A stretch of DNA of 64,000 nucleotides from Mycteria americana (taxonomy: Eukaryota; Chordata; Aves; Ciconiiformes; Ciconiidae). The notes under the pieces are model-generated. The model had not been told where the DNA came from and ran no database searches. It was given only the letters and a program-made list of their open reading frames with translations. A program made the position numbers and the translations under genes. Shown here piece after piece: positions 25,098 to 38,837 of the stretch (positions are counted from its first letter, which is position 1; every line of letters begins with the position of its first letter). The stretch is from contig NC_134373.1 of NCBI RefSeq assembly GCF_035582795.1, positions 37,728,501-37,792,500 of the forward strand. Direction: 5' to 3'.

Positions 25098-25134
25098 TAT
25101 AGGTATTTATAATCCCTATAGGTATTTATAATCC
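25098..25134. repeat. Short tandem duplication, 19-bp period
   Basis: 'tataggtatttataatcc' occurs twice, at 25098 and 25117, with 18 of 18 identical bases. The perfect identity implies a recent event in otherwise old DNA. Confidence 0.85.
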
Positions 25135-25139
25135 TTGCC

Positions 25140-28100
25140 ATTAACATGTAACCCTGCACAATATGTAATTTTGTAATTCTGTGACTATACTTTCATATTT
25201 ATGCAAATAAGCTCTTCAATGTACTGCAGCTGTTTCCTCAACCACATAAAATGTTTGCTTGTTGCAGGAAAACATACGTAATTACATTAGGTTGGCTGCC
25301 AAGAAATAATAGTCCTAGAAGTAAAACCTATTGATCAGACAACTGGTACATCAGTCTGTATGTCACAGCACAGCTGCTGTTGCTAGAAGCTGTGGGATCA
25401 TTTCTTTGTAAACATTCCAGCTTTTCACAGATTCATGCCATGTTTCTTTCCCTCCATACAGCAGGATGGCTTAATGCTGTAAAATCAGCACCCTTGATTT
25501 CTCCTGATAATGGCAACTGCTTCTAAAAAGGCAAAACTTTCAGGTTACCATGTGTCTTTCAGGTGTATAGCACACACGCACATGCACACACTTTGCGGTA
25601 TCAAGTGGATTTTCAATGGAGGCAGTCATGCAGCGGAGAGTCTGAGTCTTCAATTTTGGATTCTGGAAATCACTATATACATTTAATGGTGGGGACGGAG
25701 AGGTTTCGGACATGAAAAGTTTGGCTGCTCCTCTGGGCACAGAAGCTGTTCCATCTTCTCTGGGTCCATCTGCACAGTTGGCCTCCAAAAATTTCAGAGA
25801 CCAGCTGTCCAACAGAATATGCAGCCATGCTAATGGTTCTACCTACTTGTTGCTGAAAACCATACAACGTGGTGATAGCTTATGAATCATTTAAATGTGA
25901 TTTCTTAAACTATGAGTGGTGGTCTGCTGGAGACTTTACTGGATTATTTGAATCTTCTCTAATGTCAACAGGTTAAAATAAAGCATAACCAGATAACAAC
26001 TTGCACTGACCGCTTTTCTTCACTGCAACCGTTCTGCGGTGGAATAACAAGCCAAACCTTAGTAGCTTTGCAAGCAAACTGAGATTGTGAGGTTGATGTT
26101 TTTGGTAGGCACGGGCAGAGGATGCAAACCAAAGACAAGAGAGAGGAGATTAGCAACCCATTAGCAACTACAGCTCTAGGTGATCTGGAAAGCTCTGAGA
26201 CATGCTTCTAGTGATTCCACATCAACAGAGCTCTTTTCTCTCCCACAAAATGTCCAGGCAAGCTTGTAAGGATCACCAGAATCAGAGAGGAAAAACTGAT
26301 TACTGATACCATCAACCATGCCTTTTATGTACATGTGTTTCAGACTGACCCACACCACAGCCTCTAACTTAATCATTTATATACATCAAATGTTTTATCT
26401 GCTATGCCATTTTATGATCTCTGAATTAAGGAAAACAAAACGTCCACTGAAAGAAACAACTCTCAGCTGTAAACTATCTGCCTGCACTTCCAACACCGTA
26501 CCCTCTCTAACGTCCTGCTGGTTTCTGCTTTGGTGTGACCATGGAGGCTGAAGTGTAAGCCCTGTTACCCAGTACCCCAAAACCATTGTCAAACTATAAC
26601 AAAACACTTTAAAAAGTCATTACATAAAGAAATACATGCTTCTTAGCTAATTATGGAATACCTAACTGCCACTGTGAGATTTAAACTTTAACAATTACTT
26701 TAGAAAAATGCTTGATATCTTTATTATCCTGTCAATTTTCAAGATAAAAGAAAACCACATAATATGCATTATTTAAAACACTAGCTCTTGACTCTGTGGA
26801 TATACATGGCCAAGTTTTAGCAGCTGCAGTGACCTGTTCTTATGCTGAATTTGGGTTATTACAGCCTGAAATTTGTTTAGTTTTCTCAGATGAAATAAAA
26901 AGCTTTGTCAACAACAGCATATATTTTGTAAAACACAATCTATATGTAAGCCCCTTTGCAAATCCCATCTCTGAATTTCTTCTCAAATGAAAGCTCGCAA
27001 ATGAAGAGCAGTGAAGAGCAACATTTTGTCACAACAAAGTACGTTTTTTCCTTCTATTTTGTATTACCACATCTCAAACTGTGTCCTCCCTGCCCCTCTC
27101 CAAAAATGAAGATTCCTCCTCTTTTTCTCACAGCCTTAGACTTCCTCTTTCATCATAACCCACAAAACTCTCATACTGAATCATCAATCCAGTCACGGGA
27201 AGTTGGATGTACCTCACACTGGAGAGCAGCTGAGATACAGCGAAATGAGGCACGTTTGCACCAGCTGAGTATATTGCCTTATCAGCACTCATAGCCCCTG
27301 CCAGCTTGAAAATGAAGGACTGAACTTGAATTGGTGATTCATTTTAGTACAGCTGAGCCACCAGCTCTGTTCCCACATTATATTAGTATTTTCTCTTTGG
27401 CCTCTGTTGACAAAAGCTTTGCCACCCACTCATGAAAATGGGCTGCTGGTGTCTGGCTTGAACATGTACAGCAGCGTGCAACCCATGGAAAAAACGCAGC
27501 CAGCTCAGATCTGCCGAGTAGTCTGTGCTGCCTGACAGTGGAGGGATAGCTTTAGCAATTGACAAGTCAAAGCCTGCAAACCTCTGCCGGGATACTCACA
27601 AGCACATCAAGATGAAACGCATCAAGCTGAGACTTGTTGTCACTGGAGCCATGATCTGGTCAAAAAGGTGCTCTGACCTGCGGTCCGCCCTGTTTCAGAC
27701 CAGGCAGGTGTGGAGCTGTGGAAACGTGTGTGCTGCCAGTGGTGCTGGGCAAAGCCTGCGTGTCACATCGTCAGAACACACTCATCTTTAATTAAATTCA
27801 ATTGTCTGCTTCTAGAGCTAAGTAGATAGAAACATAGCCTCCCAGGAGTTGCCATATCTGCTGAAAAACAAGACAGAAATCACAAGAAAGTGTAGTTTGA
27901 GTACTAGAAAAAAGGTAACTGTACAGGCACTACTTTCTTCTTTTAAAGAGAAGCCGGTACACAAGTTTAAAACGAACACCAAGTTTGTGAAACAAAATTT
28001 GATGGGGTGGAGAGGACCAGCTGAATTGATGCTAAGGATTTCACAATCCCAGAGAGGCATCCCACAGTGCACTGTAAATGAACTCCCACTCAAACGTTGT

Positions 28101-29675
28101 AGAGGAGACAACAAAACACTCATTTACAACACTGCATAACATCTGCAGGTAAAACCAGTCTCTGTGAGGACTCCCTGGACCCAGAGCAGATGAGTTACAG
28201 AAGCTCTTGCAAAAGAACGAGAGTGTTACTGGTTGAAGCCACCCAGTGCAGGTAAGGCCTAAGGCAATGGCAGTAACATAGGAAAGAATGGTAATAGAAA
28301 CCAGTCCATGAGAAATTGGTCATTATCGGTGGTTAGCTCCTATTTCAGAGTAAACAGACCGAGGAGAAATTGATAATTAATATTCTCAAACTAATTATGA
28401 CCAATCATGACTACAGTAATTGCTGCCATCTGAGTAAAGCTATAGATCTACTAATTTGTCACTTAAACAACAACAATACATTCCTCTGTTAGAGCCTGGA
28501 CTGGATGTGTCCCACCAGGTTTAGTAAAAGACTGCATCACTACTCTAAATGGGAGATCCATTTCTTTAGAGTAATGAAAAAAAAAAAAGCAGTTAGTGTG
28601 TGTGAGAACTGATTTCTTATGTGTGCAATGGGAAACAATGAGCTTTCAGCTGCTTCTAGAATCAAGCCTAAAATACAGGCAAGCACAGAATCTGTACCTG
28701 AAACAAAAGCTCAAACAGGGCAAAAGAATTAGAGCAAAGGGAAGTATGTTGTAATCATCAGCTTTACCCCAAAGACCCTCGTTTTCTCTTTAGGGCTATT
28801 CCAGTTCCTAATGTGGGAATTTCATTGACTTCACTTGGGCATTGTGTCAATTTTTTTCACTTTTACTGCATGACCCAGATTTGAGATACCATGCTCCTAA
28901 ATCTATTTCAAATAAAAGTTAGGCACATGCCAAATTATTTCCTCAGATGTATTCTGTCCCAAAATCAGCCCCAAAACAGCTTATCAATTTGCACTGTTAC
29001 TGTGCTTGAAAGTTTTTCACTTTTGACTTCAGACACCTTTTGCTACTAACAGAATTGTCCTTTCAAAAAATAAAGATACTTATTTAACTAGAAGATGGAT
29101 CACTAATAGAGAAAGAAGTTTTAATCCTACACATATCCACATAACTAAGAAAGAGGAAGTAAGAGCCCAAATATATCAATTTTACTTTGAAGGACTTACT
29201 TACTGAAAACCATAGACTAAAGAAGCTTATTTTCTTGGAGATGATTTTTTGGTACAGCAATATCCGACATCAATGTAAGGCCAGCAAAACTTCCTTAGTA
29301 TGCAATGAAGCGCCCAGAGTACTGTACTAATAACACATTTGGCAGGACATAAACTCCTCTGCATTGGTGAGTAGCCTGTTAGTCAGTGCGTAAAATGTAA
29401 GGAGCACAGATCAACAAGCAAGCTCAAATACCACATGAAAAAAAAAGTAAGGAAGGAACCTGTATGACTATACCATCAATGGCCGAGTGATCTGATCCCT
29501 CTGCACACAGTAGAATATAATCTGCAGAAGCCAAATCCCTTCTCTAAACTCTCATCTTTCTTGGAGCCATGAACACTAACCAACGTTAATGTAAATGTTG
29601 TCAGGCACCCAACCATTATTTAAAAAAAGAAACATTTCTCTAAAAAGCACCTTCCCCAGGTCTCCCAACACAGTT
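25140..29675. other. Non-coding stretch
   Basis: Chance-sized frames only (up to 112 codons at 26.96-27.29 kb). A weak resemblance to the 'cattgacttcaatggg' sauropsid repeat lies at about 28.82 kb, and an A run near 28.58 kb. Confidence 0.35.
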
Positions 29676-29679
29676 TGCA

Positions 29680-29775
29680 CTGTCTGTCTATTGTTAGACT
29701 GCACACTCCTTGGGCCAGCAAGTGCCATTTTTACTGCCTCTTACAGCACTAAGCACATTATCGAAGCTTAGCATC
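29680..29775 (+). repeat. Ancient amniote repeat 3' end (copy 3)
   Basis: 'ctgtctattgttagactgcacactccttgggccagcaagtgcc...tacagcactaagcacattat' follows the same 'ttagactgtaagctcc-ttggggcaggga...cagcacctagcaca' pattern. Confidence 0.55.
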
Positions 29776-29779
29776 CATA

Positions 29780-30355
29780 ACTAGGAAAAGCAAAGCAAAG
29801 CAAAATCCCACAAGTTAACTTTGATGTGGGCTGTGGATGCCAGTCCTGTTCTGACATCAGGAAACTGGACTCATGAAGGATTTGTGAAGGCTGTTAGAAA
29901 AAATGGTAAAGATATTTAGGGCTCACCTACAGAGGGACAAATAGGAAAGTTAACATGTTTTACTCCGGTTTATTTAACTTCATGAAACCTCTCCATGGAC
30001 GCTTATGATTATAGTGGCTTTAATTTGATTAGGGGAGGGTCTCGCTACATAAGGAAGTTAGCGTACAATAAGTTGGGCTACAAATTTCTGGATCTCTGGC
30101 TGCTCTACACTCACTCCCCATGCTGCGATGATAGCTGAGTCCACTTATATATATATATATACACAAATCATGCCCACACAGGGAGTTAGCATGAGGAGGA
30201 GTAAACAGCATGTCATCGATTCACACTCTGCTGAACAGCACTCTGAAGTGTCAGATGACAGTGATACAAGTCAGATCTTCAGGGTGTGCGTACCTTTGTC
30301 ATCAAACTTTAATCCAGGCATTCTCTGTTGCTTCTGTGCCCTGTTACTTCAGATA
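29780..30355. repeat. Non-coding stretch with a TA microsatellite
   Basis: A 16-base TA run occupies 30146-30161. The rest shows no recognised gene. 29.91-30.05 kb weakly resembles an old 'tctacac...gttaac' sauropsid repeat. Confidence 0.4.
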
Positions 30356-30359
30356 GCTT

Positions 30360-30422
30360 TTCTGCCATGTAGCGTGGGGAATGTCATAGTAGCCATTCTG
30401 CCATGTAGCGTGGGGAATGTCA
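30360..30422. repeat. Tandem duplication, 36-bp period
   Basis: The 27 bases from 30360 recur without a mismatch at 30396. The units contain 'ctgccatgtagcgtgggg'. Perfect identity indicates a recent duplication or a polymorphic minisatellite seed. Confidence 0.9.
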
Positions 30423-30429
30423 GGCTGGC

Positions 30430-32585
30430 ATAGACTTTTTAATCTCTAGTTTCTACAGGGTGACAGTACTGTACCACCTAAGAACAGAATTAAAATGCCA
30501 TCGTGCTGGGTGCATATATAATGCCAGAGTGAGAAAGTCTGTCTCTTCTCCTACTGTTGAATATTTATACTGAAGTAGTGACCAGATTCCCCAATGAAGT
30601 TTGGGGTTCCATTGTGTTTGTAATTTTGTGCATGTCTGTAACAAGTCAATCACAGGCCTAGAATATTTATCTCATCTGGAGATGACAAAACCCCAGGGAA
30701 CATCATGATACCTCTCATGATCCAAAACCCACATGACAGCACACTTCATCAAGACTGGGTACTTCTCTTATAAACAGGTTTTAAGAGAAGCTAGGATTTT
30801 CATTTTAACTTCAACTCTTCCTAGAATACCTAAATCGCATTCTTTCCTGTCTGTATCCATTTTCAGTGCAGCTGGGAATGTTTTTACTATTGTAAAAGCC
30901 AGGACTTAAAAGACAGCAAACCATCATCTGGAAGATATTGATACCAACGTATAACTGGTGATACGGACTCTGGCACTGACTATCGGATCAGGACTTAATC
31001 TTGACCTTCCCGAATAGGACGTGATGAACTAGGTCCATCCAGATTTTGTCAGCATTATTTTAAAACAGAAACCGCAAAAACACAGTGTCAAATGCATGCT
31101 TAGATACTTCATCCCTTTGGTGAGAGGAAACACAAATGATCTTTTCCTCTGGAGCTAGGTTCACAGTAGTCCTATTAAAAAGCAGAAAGACCAAACACTT
31201 TTATCATGTCATAGTACATATTCAACCATTCTATTAGAAGGAGACTGATTGGATGTACTCTGCCAATTCAATCCAATTCTCAAGCAATACTCTCCTTCCT
31301 TGCTATTAAGCACCTCAGCCTCCCAGTCTGTAATAACTGGAATTGGAATCCTCTGTCTTTTACCACAGCATTTTCCACTGATTTAATCATTCTATTCATA
31401 TTTCTTGCTGACCTGATTTTTCTCCCCTTTCACTTTTAAATCCCCTATTGACTTGAATTAATCTTGCAGAGGGCTTGTACAACTGGGAACTCACTGCGTT
31501 TTGAAAGCAAGCTCTGCTAGCTCATGAAAGGCCTTCTCATACATCTATTTTCAAAAAAAAAGGTTAAATGCCTAGTGACAGAGGCAGCCAAGTGTCATTG
31601 AAAAAAACCATAGCCCACCACATACACAAGAAGAGAATGAAAGCGATGGTTAAAGCAAATCTGTACCTGAGAAGCTGTTTCAATTCAAGTTAAAACTCAT
31701 TTGGGGGAAACGGTAGAATTTTGCATAGGAAAAGTAATGACAAAATTGCTACTAAAATAAAGCACCAGCCAGTTATGTGTACAATACTACGGTCCTGCAA
31801 TAAGCTCTCTTACTTCATGCTGTGCCGTAAGCAAAATACAAATTATGCACTGCATCCATCAAAATCTGTAACTAGCTACAGTCCTCATGCCTTAAATAAC
31901 AACATGAAGGCATTTAACAGGATTTGATCCTGGGTTTATACTTTTCTCCCTGTCTTAAAACTGAAGAATATTTACACAACAGCTATCTCTACCAACCAGG
32001 AGTCTTCAGTATGACATAGACTCATGCTGTGCACCTAATACAACCTTACTCAATAAAAATGTATTTCAGTTATGAGATTGTGAGCAGAGCGCATTTCAGG
32101 CTGCTGCAGATTCTTGTGAAACACACCTTTATTCTCCTAGCTTAATTGCCCCTCCTTAGCTGCACTAAAGTGAGGAGAAAGAGGCTGCAATTTCATGACA
32201 TATACTGAACCTTGGTTATATAATAATTAAGCACACTAGGAAAATAAATTAAAAAATATTTGGTTATAATCATATACAAGCTCATGTTTAGTAGGAAAGA
32301 ACCATTGCCATGCAGTGAAAAGTGTGGAAACAAACATCCACTGGTGCGCAGAAAAATATGAAATAGCTCTTTACTTTTTTTTTCAGTATAACAGTCATGC
32401 TGTGGAGTAAAATACTTATTCCAAGTACAGTGGTTGTACTTATCATTTCTACTACTGTTTTATAGGTAAGAAAATTCTCTTAAACTGTGATGAAGAAACA
32501 GCATGATAATATAGTACTGAACAACATAATACAGCTGTAATAGAAATTCCTACTGGTGTTTGCATTTCATATAGTTTTACGGGAT
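30430..32585. other. AT-rich non-coding stretch
   Basis: No gene or named repeat was recognised. Confidence 0.4.
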
Positions 32586-32587
32586 TG

Positions 32588-32665
32588 GGTAGTGGTTCAC
32601 AAAGTGTGGTCTATGGATCACTGTTAGTTAGCTAAGTCATGTCAAGGGATGTATAGAGCTACTGA
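32588..32665 (+). repeat. hAT-like or related DNA-transposon fossil
   Basis: 'gtagtggttcacaaagtgtggtctatggatcactgttag' follows the widespread 'ggttcccaaactgtggtccgcggaccactggt' repeat motif. It is short and degraded, and the assignment is tentative. Confidence 0.35.
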
Positions 32666-32669
32666 ACAT

Positions 32670-34905
32670 ACTCGGTATTTTCAGTAAAGAATTTGATAGA
32701 AGTGAATGTATGCCTGAGAAATTTAGAGGCCTAATATTGATCCATAATTACACACTCAACAATCAACCCCTCCTCTCAATTATAGGGGAATATTAACAGA
32801 AAGCAGCATTCTCCATGTAAAGAACAAGGATTCAGGTTTCAGCTGAAAATAGAAAGGTTATAAATGGCCACAAGCTAAACTTTCAGCCAGGGGAAGATAC
32901 TCTCATCCAATTACAAGAAAACTTCTTGTCCCTTCCTGTGATTAAACCATTTGGCTGCACTATTAATACTACCACAGCAGTATTTTCCATCTAAAGAGGC
33001 AAAAGCCAGCACATGCAAACAGAGCAGTCATTTGGCAAGGGAAATAGTGCGAGTCTAACGGCACAGAAGGCATCACTTCATAGCAGAAACATTATTAACA
33101 GGTTTTTATCCCATGTTTTTTGGTAAATTTTCCTCTCCTTTGTACGGTGTTCCTGTGGTTTTTTTTAGTAAATTACTAAGAGCTTTGGGAGTTTCTGGCA
33201 TGAAAAATACTGTGTAACTATTGTGCTAAGACAGAAACAAATGAACACACATTTTTCCTTAGGTGCTTAGACATAGGGGAAAGGGTAAAGGAGAAAATCG
33301 TTTCAGCTGGAGTGACTGTTGCATTTAACAAATGTGCATGTAAAAATATTTATGAAGATAAATTTCAGATTACAATAAAAGGTCTAGAATCTTTTTGCCT
33401 ATTTTGACAATTTTCCTCATTATAATAGCAGAGCTGTTGACAGCAGTCTTATGAAAGTAGGTATCACAGAAACTAAGTACATTACATCTCATTTTCCTTC
33501 TTTATGCTAGTACTTTGACCTTCAAAAATTAGTGTAGATTCTTGAAGTGATTATATAGCTGTCTGTAAGTTTATGCCCAGTATCCACTGAAAATATTTGC
33601 AAATTTAAAAGAAATCATTTTCACCTCTAATTGCAGTAGCAAAACTATTATCTTATTACTGTTCTTACTCACCATGAAACTGCAAAGCTTGTGTGGGCAA
33701 ATTATCCCTCTTGCTGTTAGATAAAAAACCAGACATGAAGCTGCTGAAATAATCTTGCAATATGGACGTTTAAAAACGAAGTAAAAATATTATTTACAGG
33801 TTCAGAGGAGGAGCATAATGAACACTTACTGGTTTTTAAGGGTATTTGGTGATTTAACTCATGCAATTTCTTTTAGAAAACTATCTCATTGTTTTAAATG
33901 GCCTTGAGAGTTCCATGCCATTAGCTGTGAATTTGAGAAAATGAAATGCTGTTTTCCATCAACGTGTGCATTAAATCCATATCAGATTTTCCTTTAAGAA
34001 GTTTATGTCAGTCAATATGGGTTCTGTACATCACCCACTGTTTTCCATACTGTACCAAATTAAAATGAAACATCTTGTAAAGAGAACAAGATATGTACGC
34101 ATTGTTTTCAAGGACTTGACAAAGAACCATTAGCTGCATATTGTCACCGTGTCTTCACAAATCCGGGGTTCAGGGACTAAGGGGAACAAGATGCAGAGGA
34201 CAACAGAAATAAGAAGACGGGGAAAAATGCATGTTAAAGAAAGATTCAACAAGGCATAAGAGCTCTTAGACACCAATACCATAGCTTCCAACTCACTGGC
34301 AAACTACCCCTCAGAAGTATACACGGGTACTCCTGGAAAAGGCTGGGAATTTATTCTCTTGATAAATGCTACTGTTGGTCAGGCAGCTTGCTACCATTCT
34401 TACTTGCAGAGAGATGGCCTTCACAAAGATCATAACCTTTCTCTGGAAGTCCATCCATAATTTAAATAGGCATTCTCCACGTCCAAGGGTTGCTCACCTG
34501 GAGCTTGAAGAAGCCAACCCATTTCCATGAGTCTGAGCAAGCCACAGGTCCTCTGAAAATGTTCCCCTCCAGGAGGATCTCTGTGTGGCCACTGCTTCCT
34601 TAACTTTTACAGCAATGCAAATCCTGCTGATTGTCTAACACGACAGTTCCAGTTTCTGGTATACCCATATTTGACTCACCTGGCTGCCATGTTATGCCGT
34701 GCTCTTGAGACAGAGAAAAACACTAAGGTCAGGACCCTTAGTCACCTTGTTGACCAGAAGAAAAGTCTGGCTGAATGAGCACAGGGTTAGGACCTACACC
34801 TATGAGAAGAGGGAGTGAAGAGTAATTTCTGGTCAAGGAGATTTGCCACATTACATGCCTATGATTAGTTTCAATTTAGCCAGATGTAGTATAAACAGAA
34901 GTGAC
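32670..34905. other. AT-rich non-coding stretch
   Basis: No exon, CpG cluster or named repeat was recognised. Confidence 0.4.
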
Positions 34906-34912
34906 AGCTAGA

Positions 34913-34982
34913 AAAAGGTGGAGCTGGAAACTGAACTAAAAGTTCATCCCCTCACTAAAAGTGAGGGGATGAACCACCTTTT
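34913..34982. repeat. Perfect hairpin with an outer stem
   Basis: Inner arms 34942-34955 ('gttcatcccctcac') and 34961-34974 pair over 14 of 14 bases around a 5-base loop (taaaa). An outer stem pairs 34913-34920 ('aaaaggtg') with 34975-34982 after a one-sided 21-base bulge. The neat inner palindrome with no obvious mobile-element ends suggests a template-switch insertion or a selected RNA hairpin. Confidence 0.85.
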
Positions 34983-34984
34983 GA

Positions 34985-36210
34985 ACAGTGATCTTTCCAC
35001 TGTATTAAAGCGATTAATTTAATATTTGCAATGAATTACAGCAATTACAGTTAACTGAAGGGCAGGATTCCTGGTTTCTGAAGATACAAGTTTTGTTCAG
35101 ATAACATGGATATCCTTCATTCTCCCATGCATTCATTACCTGAACTGTCAAGAACTCTTGGATCTATAAAAGAAAGACAGCTCCTCCAATTTCTGTTTTT
35201 GTTTGAAATGTCTAACCTATTTGGTTCACACTCCATGTCACGCTCACTCAAAACAGATTAAGAAGAATTAGAGGTAATAAACTTATGCTAAGTCCTCAGA
35301 TGTTACAATTCCTCTTAATCAGTTTGGCCTGTATGAAAAAGGTCAGTACTAAACCTGAGACCATGAAGATCTCAGGTCTCAGATTTTTAACCATGATCAC
35401 AATTTAGTGCAGACTACTGACATGACACCAGGAAAAATCAAAAAGTTTAGTCTACTTAAAAGTAGTACAGAAATATATACTCAAGGACGCAGTTTCAGTA
35501 TTACATTTTAGTACAGCTAAACTATAACTTATTTGCAATTCCAAATCATTAAAATCACTTAGGACCAGTTTGGTACAACATTCTGAGTCCATATAAGAGT
35601 CCTGATCACTGCAGTGATGACAGAAGAAATGAATACTCGCTGTTGCAATAATCATCTCTGGAGGACATGCCTTTCTAAAATGTACAGATCACATTATGAG
35701 AATTTTGCCACTTGTGGTTCAAAGTGAAAACTGAGCTACTGGAACATTGAAAAAAAAGTCAGAAAAGAACCCTGGCTATTTTTCAGTTTTAGATCCCCAT
35801 AAGCATTCAGATATAGTTCACTTTCATACGTTAAATTGGAAAGGAGAAGATTTGAAGTTTCAAAGGCCTATTTATCTTCCTCCTAATCTAGCATGCTTGT
35901 TCCCTTTGCAATGAAACTTTTACTGTTACCTGCTCCTGTCTATTATCACATCATCCAACTTCTCTCCAGTGTTTCTGACCTTCACCTGTACTTGCTGCTT
36001 CTCTCATTCCAAGCTCCTCCAGGGTATGCCAGCTCTGAACTGAAACATATCGCTATTTTTTTGCAAACTCTTTTTTAAAAATCCACATCCACTGTGACAC
36101 ACGCAAGCTATGAGGTGACTAACAACGGGACTACCAAAAGGAATCTGGGAAATATTTGATAGTAAAAATAGCAATAGCAAAATTTATTCTTCTTTTCTAC
36201 TCTTCATTGA
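34985..36210. other. AT-rich non-coding stretch
   Basis: A minor inverted repeat (acctgaga / tctcaggt) lies at 35353-35377. No gene was recognised. Confidence 0.4.
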
Positions 36211-36214
36211 TTAG

Positions 36215-36400
36215 TTTCTTAGGGCATGTCTGCACTGTACAATGCTACAGGACACAGAGATACCTGAGCCACTACTGAATGAGCCAGCCCTGCGGGACAG
36301 AGCTAATTAGCCTAAGCACAGTGCCATGCTAGCAGCGTTACATTGCTTTAAAGAAGGAAGTTAGTATGTCTTCACAGTATTGCAGTCTGCCCTATCACTG
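36215..36400 (+). repeat. Ancient sauropsid 'tgtctacactg' element fossil
   Basis: Begins 'ttagggcatgtctgcactgtacaatgc', continues with 'gctagcagcgttac', and ends with 'tatgtcttcacagtattgcag'. This echoes an old turtle/bird non-autonomous DNA element whose ends read 'agggcatgtctacactgcaat' and whose interior has 'agctaattagcc'. Class and name are uncertain. Confidence 0.45.
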
Positions 36401-36747
36401 CACAAGCTTGCTCAGTGATAGCCTGATGATTTCTGGATCCATCAGAGTGTAGAATTTCATTAGTAATTGTGCAAATGCAACTCTATTAAAGTTAGCAAAA
36501 CTCATATGATGACTGATTTGTAGGTAATTTTTTTCTTAAGGTCTCAGGTGTGTGCAAACAAACACTTTTTCTAGTAAAAAACCCACCAATTTTGAACTTC
36601 TGTCCATTAAATACATATACACATACTTATGTAAAAAATAAATAGTTTCTTTGTGTGCCAAGAAAAAATATATTCAATGCTGAAAGAAATCAAAGGGATT
36701 GGTCACCCAGAAGTGGGTGACTTCAGGTGCATGCATATGTAAAATAA

Positions 36748-36749
<2 letters not shown>

Positions 36750-36791
<42 letters not shown>

Positions 36792-36856
36792 TAGTAATAT
36801 AATAATGTAATAAAATAAGAAATATAATAATAAAATAAATATAAATAATGTAAAAT
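36750..36856. repeat. (TAA)n microsatellite
   Basis: Uninterrupted TAA from about 36750 to 36791 (roughly 14 units), followed by a degenerate TAATA/AAATA tail. It produces an Ile/Tyr-rich frame on the minus strand that is not a gene. Confidence 0.95.
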
Positions 36857-36859
36857 AAA

Positions 36860-38835
36860 ATCAATCTGCATTTTTAAAATAGCAAAAAAGTATTTCTATA
36901 TATTGCAAGATTATAATGCCCTGTGAAAATTTTGCTATACAGTAATAACAGAAGTCCACATTATGGCTTTGTACAAATATAACAGACAGAGCCAAGGAAG
37001 CCATTCAAGGAGCCCAGTAATCTTGCTGACCACAAGCTATAATTAAGATGATCATCCTCAAAAAAGCCATGTTAGAAACTAGCAAATAGAAGAAATAAAC
37101 TTATAAGATGAAGGCAGCCATTAAAAGTTTCCAAAAGGCAAAAGTATGTGAATCAAAGTGTTTAGGCCCAGCTTAGAGACTGCTTAAGCATACTATAATT
37201 GACTAATTAGAAGCACCTATAATCCAGAAAGGAAACAAGTGGACTAGACTAAAACAGTATGACTGACCAGTAAGATCTGTATAAAAAGTTATCCAAAAAT
37301 ATGAGTTCTTCAAAGTATAGAAATCTCCATCATGATCAAGTCAGCCATACAGGACAAACTACAGACAGTGAAACGTAAAGTGGGAGTTCAGAAATCTAAG
37401 AATCTACAGTCAAAATGGCAAGATTTATAACTTAACAGATTTTGAAAGTAAATCTTTCCTTCTTTCAAAGAAAGAAATGAAAACACGCTGAACTAACAGT
37501 GCAGCTGAGAAAGATATAGTCATTACGGGTAATAAGGGATTTGAGATGTGTTCATATATCAAATATAGTTGTGGTTGGGACACTTTGTCACGCAACTGCA
37601 CTCTTCCTCTCACAGCAAAACCTCTCATTTCACACATAGCCTGATATCTTAGTTTAAACCAAGAGTGAATCTAGGCACTGAAAGCAAGGCAACGGAGGTC
37701 AGTCTGACACAGGCTGTGTTCCCTCAGCACTGCCAGGGAGGCCAACAACCTGCAGAGTACAGGGCAGCCAGGATATGGCCTTACGTCCCTTCATTGAATA
37801 AGGGCACCCTGCTCTTATTGATAAACTGCTATTGGCCAGGTCACACAAAGATAGCTGGACCCATTATCTGGATGTAATAATAATCAGTGGGAGAGGTTTC
37901 TATTTCCACTCCAGGGTACTCCAGGGCAGTGCAGCCAGGAGTCTTTTCCAGCCATTCAGGCAGAGGTCTTCCATCAGCAGAAGAGAAAACCTCCCAAGCT
38001 CAGCTACTCCAGTTGCTCACAGCTAATCCACTGAGCTCTGAAACGCCTTTTCCCACCTAGTGAGGCAGAACGGAGACCTGACTGTGCACTTCAAGGCACT
38101 AACTCACTCCATGGGAAGCTGCTGGTGCATGTGAGCAGGCACAGTATCAACCAACCGCTTCAGGAATAATGATCTGGGTGCAACCGACCTCCAGCCCTGT
38201 CCTGGGGGTCACTAGTACAGGCTCCTTTGTATGGACAGCTCTGCAGTATCACTATCTATTTTTGAAAATGTAAACTTCCTAAAGTAATGGGTTTATTTGT
38301 AATGCAGTGTAGTGAAAATCAAAAAGTGAATTTTGATTAACTGCACGTCTTGAGTTTTTTCAGGCTAGCTGGTTCCATAAACTACATTTTTATGATGTGC
38401 TCATCCTTGACATTTTGGCTTCTATTCTTCCCAGGTGGGTTGCTTAACGACCAATTTCCAACATGCTCCAAAGTGACTCAGGCATCATTTCTGCACTAGT
38501 GTGATCACTGTGTCACAAGTTCTCGCTCAGACAGATCTCTACACCCACCTTCCATCTCAGACTGGGGGCCATATCTTACTGGTTGAACAGCAAGAAAGCA
38601 TTAACAGTAATTACAGAAATGTTTTTCCTCTGCTCTAATTACAGTGACATCAGCATTCTATTAACCTTTAAATTACTGGTATTTTTCCAGGACAGAACTG
38701 TAATGAATAGCAGTTAAGAAAAAAGCTCCATGATTTTGGTGCAGACAAAATGAGCAAGAAACAAAGCAGAGGGAGCATATCTGGTGCCAGTAAAAATGCC
38801 TCCTAACAGTGCTCTTGTACTGATGGACACCACTG
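36860..38835. other. Non-coding stretch
   Basis: No recognised repeat or exon. 37.66-38.03 kb is moderately GC-rich with overlapping 64-70 codon frames. Confidence 0.35.
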
Positions 38836-38837
38836 CC

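Noticed and set aside
35353-35377. 8-bp inverted repeat acctgaga/tctcaggt
   Set aside because: Too short to be distinguished from chance over 64 kb.
36674-36871. Ile/Tyr-rich 'membrane protein' frame on the minus strand
   Set aside because: It is the translation of the (TAA)n microsatellite.
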